A DNA stretch of 64,000 nt from DASVUC01 sp038237225. GTDB taxonomy: Bacteria > Planctomycetota > Phycisphaerae > Tepidisphaerales > Tepidisphaeraceae. Within the stretch, counting starts at the first letter, position 1. Each line of letters opens with the position of its first letter. Location: contig JBBRYX010000002.1 of assembly GCA_038237225.1 (NCBI GenBank), positions 310,001 to 374,000 on the forward strand. The letters are read 5' to 3'. The notes under the pieces were generated by a model that was not told the origin of the DNA, ran no database searches, and was given only the letters and a program-made list of their open reading frames with translations. This document shows, piece by piece, positions 62,028-64,000 of the stretch. The translations under genes and the position numbers were made by a program.

Positions 62028-62204
62028 GCTTCCCTCTCCACGCGATCAAAAAAAATGAGCCAGAAGTGAGGAAGCGACCTTCCCCCAACAACGAGTCCCC
62101 GATCCTAACCACAAAAATGCACAAAACAACAAAAAAACCTTGATCCCAAACCGGGTGGCAAGTGGCAAGAACGTACGCGAGCGTGGGCTGGATTACGCTC
62201 GCAG

Positions 62205-62262
62205 GCGATGCCCCGGGAATTGAACCGGGCCCAAGCTTCCCTCCCGGCAAGCCACTGCAAAA
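62205..62262 (-). other. Possible tRNA 3'-half remnant
   Basis: The minus strand has CCCGGTTCAATTCCCGG, like a tRNA T-arm with one mismatch, preceded by GGGAGGGAAGC. No D-arm, acceptor partner or CCA is present, so it is at best a tRNA fragment such as an integration scar. Confidence 0.25.
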
Positions 62263-62286
62263 ACAATCCGCGAAAACTTCTGCAAA

Positions 62287-62432
62287 TCAAAGTCCCCGAT
62301 ACGACTCGTGGCGGTGGGCGACAATCATGACGACGACCATGCGCCTGCCATCGTGAATCTCGTACACGATCCGGTAATTCCCCACGCGCACCCGCCACAG
62401 GTTCGGGCGCCCCGTCATCTTCACCGCTTGCG
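62287..62432 (-). pseudogene. C-terminal remnant of a RelE-family toxin
   Basis: The frame encodes MTGRPNLWRVRVGNYRIVYEIHDG followed by AHRHESYR (shown in parts: TGRPNLWRVRVGNYR and VMIVAHRHESYR), the conserved second half of RelE. The first half is missing and is replaced by out-of-frame antitoxin sequence, so no functional toxin is made. Confidence 0.72.
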
Positions 62433-62519
62433 TCCGCCCTTCCCGCTCAGCTTTCGGTATTCCCCCTTGGGCAGGAGGACGAATCGCCTGCCTCCCAATG
62501 TTAGCGCCGGTGCCGGCAT
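62421..62519 (-). pseudogene. N-terminal remnant of the matching antitoxin
   Basis: From ATG 62519 (GGAGG 8 bases upstream; ATG 62564 also in frame) the sequence reads PALTLGGRRFVLLPKGEYRK and stops at 62421. This is the usual antitoxin beginning (LGGxRFVLLPxxEY). It runs directly into the toxin C-terminus with a frame change, as expected after a deletion that joined antitoxin start to toxin end. Confidence 0.6.
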
Positions 62520-62674
62520 CGTTGTGGCCTCCAAGCGGTATTTTACCCTGTTGGCGGTCGCCATGCGCCCGCAACACGCATCGCAAACAAATTCAACTGG
62601 GGCGAATACCAGGGACGGCTGAACATGATGGGATTGTAAAAGAAAATGCGTGAGCCGCGCTCGCCCCTATTTCG

Positions 62675-63010
62675 TCAAAGCTTCTCCCGGAATTGCACGG
62701 CCATCTCATACCGCCCGTTGCTCACCGGCCGGCTGCGGATTACCTCGCACCGATGGGTGCTGCGCGGCCCCGGACCTTCAATCTTGAGAATGCATTCCTG
62801 CCCGACATGCAGCGAGTCCTTGAGCAGGAACGAAAGCCCGCTGAACGAAAGATCCCGCGTGAGGATCTCGTACCTGCTGTCGGCGTTGGCGCCGTCCAAA
62901 ACAGTAATCGTGGCTTTGGATTGAACCGGCTTACGCGCATCCCGGCGACGGTCTGAGGTCGAAAGCGCGACCGTCACGGGGGGACGGACAATGGGGGTCA
63001 TGGATTTCAT
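62675..63010 (-). CDS. PilZ domain protein
   Basis: A 111-residue single-domain protein. The c-di-GMP binding Arg motif is RRRDARKP at 21-28, and the second motif, DLSFSGLSFL, fits (D/N)xSxxG. It probably binds c-di-GMP in the cytoplasm and passes the signal to a partner such as a motility or exopolysaccharide complex. Start codons 63010 and 63001 are both possible. It is monocistronic and divergent from the peptidase gene. No other c-di-GMP enzyme is in the window. Confidence 0.9.
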   Translation of the reverse strand: MKSMTPIVRPPVTVALSTSDRRRDARKPVQSKATITVLDGANADSRYEILTRDLSFSGLSFLLKDSLHVGQECILKIEGPGPRSTHRCEVIRSRPVSNGRYEMAVQFREKL

Positions 63011-63151
63011 ATCGTCGTGTTATCCCTAAAGGCTTGATCGGTCCTGAACTCCTCGGACTCGCCGACAGTCGCAAAAGCTTTGCCAATCTCGGATTGGGTC
63101 GGATAATGCGAAATTCCCGGGCATCGGTGAATTGTTTCATCGCGGTCACCC

Positions 63152-63208
63152 CCGGTGTGTTCACCGGAGAGAGAAGAGCGGCCACCGGCGGTGTGTTCAC
63201 CGGGGGCT
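63152..63208. repeat. Two tandem small hairpins
   Basis: CCGGTGTGTTCACCGG (near 63154-63169) and GCGGTGTGTTCACCGG (near 63189-63204) are repeated palindromes about 35 bases apart, in the gap between the PilZ and peptidase genes. Confidence 0.7.
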
Positions 63209-63250
63209 AACTACCGGGATGGAACTCTTCCTGAATGGAGTCGGTGTTCT

Positions 63251-64000
63251 GTGCGGAATGTAAGCCCGAAACACCCCGCGGGTCGGATACTCCTTATCCT
63301 TTGCACGCTGCTCTCCAAGCAGCTTTGCGCCTATGGCCAGATCGATCAGACACACTATCGGGATGATCTGGAAGCGATCGCGAATGAGCCCCGAGCCGTC
63401 GGAAGTATAGGATACTTCCACGCCGCAAGCTACATCGAGAAATCAATCCGGCAACTCCCAAACGTTGAACTGCGCCGGCAGGAGTTTCCGGTGATGGTCC
63501 CGGTCACCCGCTCGGCCACACTCTCACTCCCGAACAATCCCAAGTTCACAACTCCGCAAGCGGTATACCCATTCTGGCCAGCCGGTATTCGGCTGAATGC
63601 AACGCCTGCGGAGGGACTCAAGGGAAGACCCATCTACGTCGGCCGGGCGCGCTACGAGGAGATTCGCCCGGCAGAACTAAAGGGACAGATCGCGGTGGTC
63701 GAAGCGTCGGCGGGCAGTTATTGGGATAACGCCGCCTACTTCGGAGCCAAGGCAATCCTGATCCTCGGTTCACCTGAAACGAACAACGCGGAGTTGCGAT
63801 TTCACGACTTGACGGTCCCGGTCAATCTGCCGCGATTCTACATTCCACCCGGACAACTGGCCGATGCGTTACGTTCTGGATCGATCACAGAAGAGGTGAC
63901 GCTAACGGCTGCTGTCAGTTGGGAACGGAAAACCGCGGTCAACTTGTACGCCCTGATTCGACCGAGGAGTTTAACACCTGCGGGATGGGAAGACAAGAAT
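63251..64000 (+). CDS. Exported M28-type peptidase, 3' truncated by window edge
   Basis: At least 250 residues, open to the end of the window. GTG 63251, with GGAG 10 bases upstream, gives a signal peptide (GRILLILCTLLSKQLCAYG). Next comes a helical segment IDQTHYRDDLEAIANEPRAVG, then a protease-associated (PA) domain: IRPAELKGQIAVVEA, WDNAAYFGAKAILILGS and PRFYIPPGQLADAL. At the end VNLYALIRP begins the peptidase domain. This order matches M28 aminopeptidases with a PA insert. The metal-binding residues lie beyond the window, so the family call is provisional. Confidence 0.7.
   Translation, partial: MRNVSPKHPAGRILLILCTLLSKQLCAYGQIDQTHYRDDLEAIANEPRAVGSIGYFHAASYIEKSIRQLPNVELRRQEFPVMVPVTRSATLSLPNNPKFTTPQAVYPFWPAGIRLNATPAEGLKGRPIYVGRARYEEIRPAELKGQIAVVEASAGSYWDNAAYFGAKAILILGSPETNNAELRFHDLTVPVNLPRFYIPPGQLADALRSGSITEEVTLTAAVSWERKTAVNLYALIRPRSLTPAGWEDKN

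Overview
The window looks like chromosomal DNA of a planctomycete, most likely class Phycisphaerae (Tepidisphaera/Humisphaera-like); this is an inference. The reasons are the high GC content, very large secreted proteins with an N-terminal LExR-type motif and a C-terminal dockerin-like repeat, PEP-CTERM tails, a Tat-exported DUF1501 protein, DUF4082 domains, many paired palindromic repeats, and short loosely arranged operons. I see no rRNA, intact tRNA, CRISPR array, prophage or complete insertion sequence.

Layout. 0-3.5 kb: 3' part of an MsbA-type ABC exporter, a remnant of a REP-associated transposase, and a methyltransferase/GIY-YIG fusion with a coupled small gene. 3.7-15.1 kb: DEAD-box helicase, then (minus strand) E2 and E3 of a 2-oxoacid dehydrogenase split by a TIM-barrel gene and by a GxxExxY gene boxed in by inverted repeats; then an OPA-type transporter coupled to a nucleotidyltransferase, a MetE-like protein, a Tat-exported ferritin-like protein and purB. 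15.1-25 kb: two tandem PEP-CTERM paralogues, each with its own promoter and terminator, a hybrid histidine kinase, a Gly/Ala/Ser/Thr-rich exported protein and a membrane pyrophosphatase. 25-34.2 kb: two giant surface proteins sharing a C-terminal module. 34.5-45.2 kb: alr, a membrane protein, infA, a response regulator, a four-gene ABC/DUF3299 operon resembling the zinc-responsive operon of pseudomonads, an SGNH hydrolase, an ABC-F ATPase and a toxin-antitoxin pair. 45.3-57.6 kb: an RTX/delta-60 protein, DUF1501, an S41 peptidase, a c-di-AMP riboswitch with terminator upstream of a 69-codon gene, a beta-barrel protein, a sugar-phosphate mutarotase, an SDR, toxin-antitoxin remnants and a fused ABC-2 permease. 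57.7-64 kb: a 1436-residue repeat protein, a collapsed toxin-antitoxin locus, a PilZ protein and the start of an M28-type peptidase that runs off the window.

Between the housekeeping genes lies a layer of small mobile or repeat elements: two REP subfamilies, inverted-repeat-bounded GxxExxY, five or six heptanucleotide microsatellites like cyanobacterial STRRs, and several decayed toxin-antitoxin loci. The most interesting items are the c-di-AMP riboswitch controlling an orphan 69-residue protein, the GxxExxY cassette, the single-chain methyltransferase/GIY-YIG protein, the duplicated-DUF3299 ABC operon, and the C-terminal module shared by three giant surface proteins.
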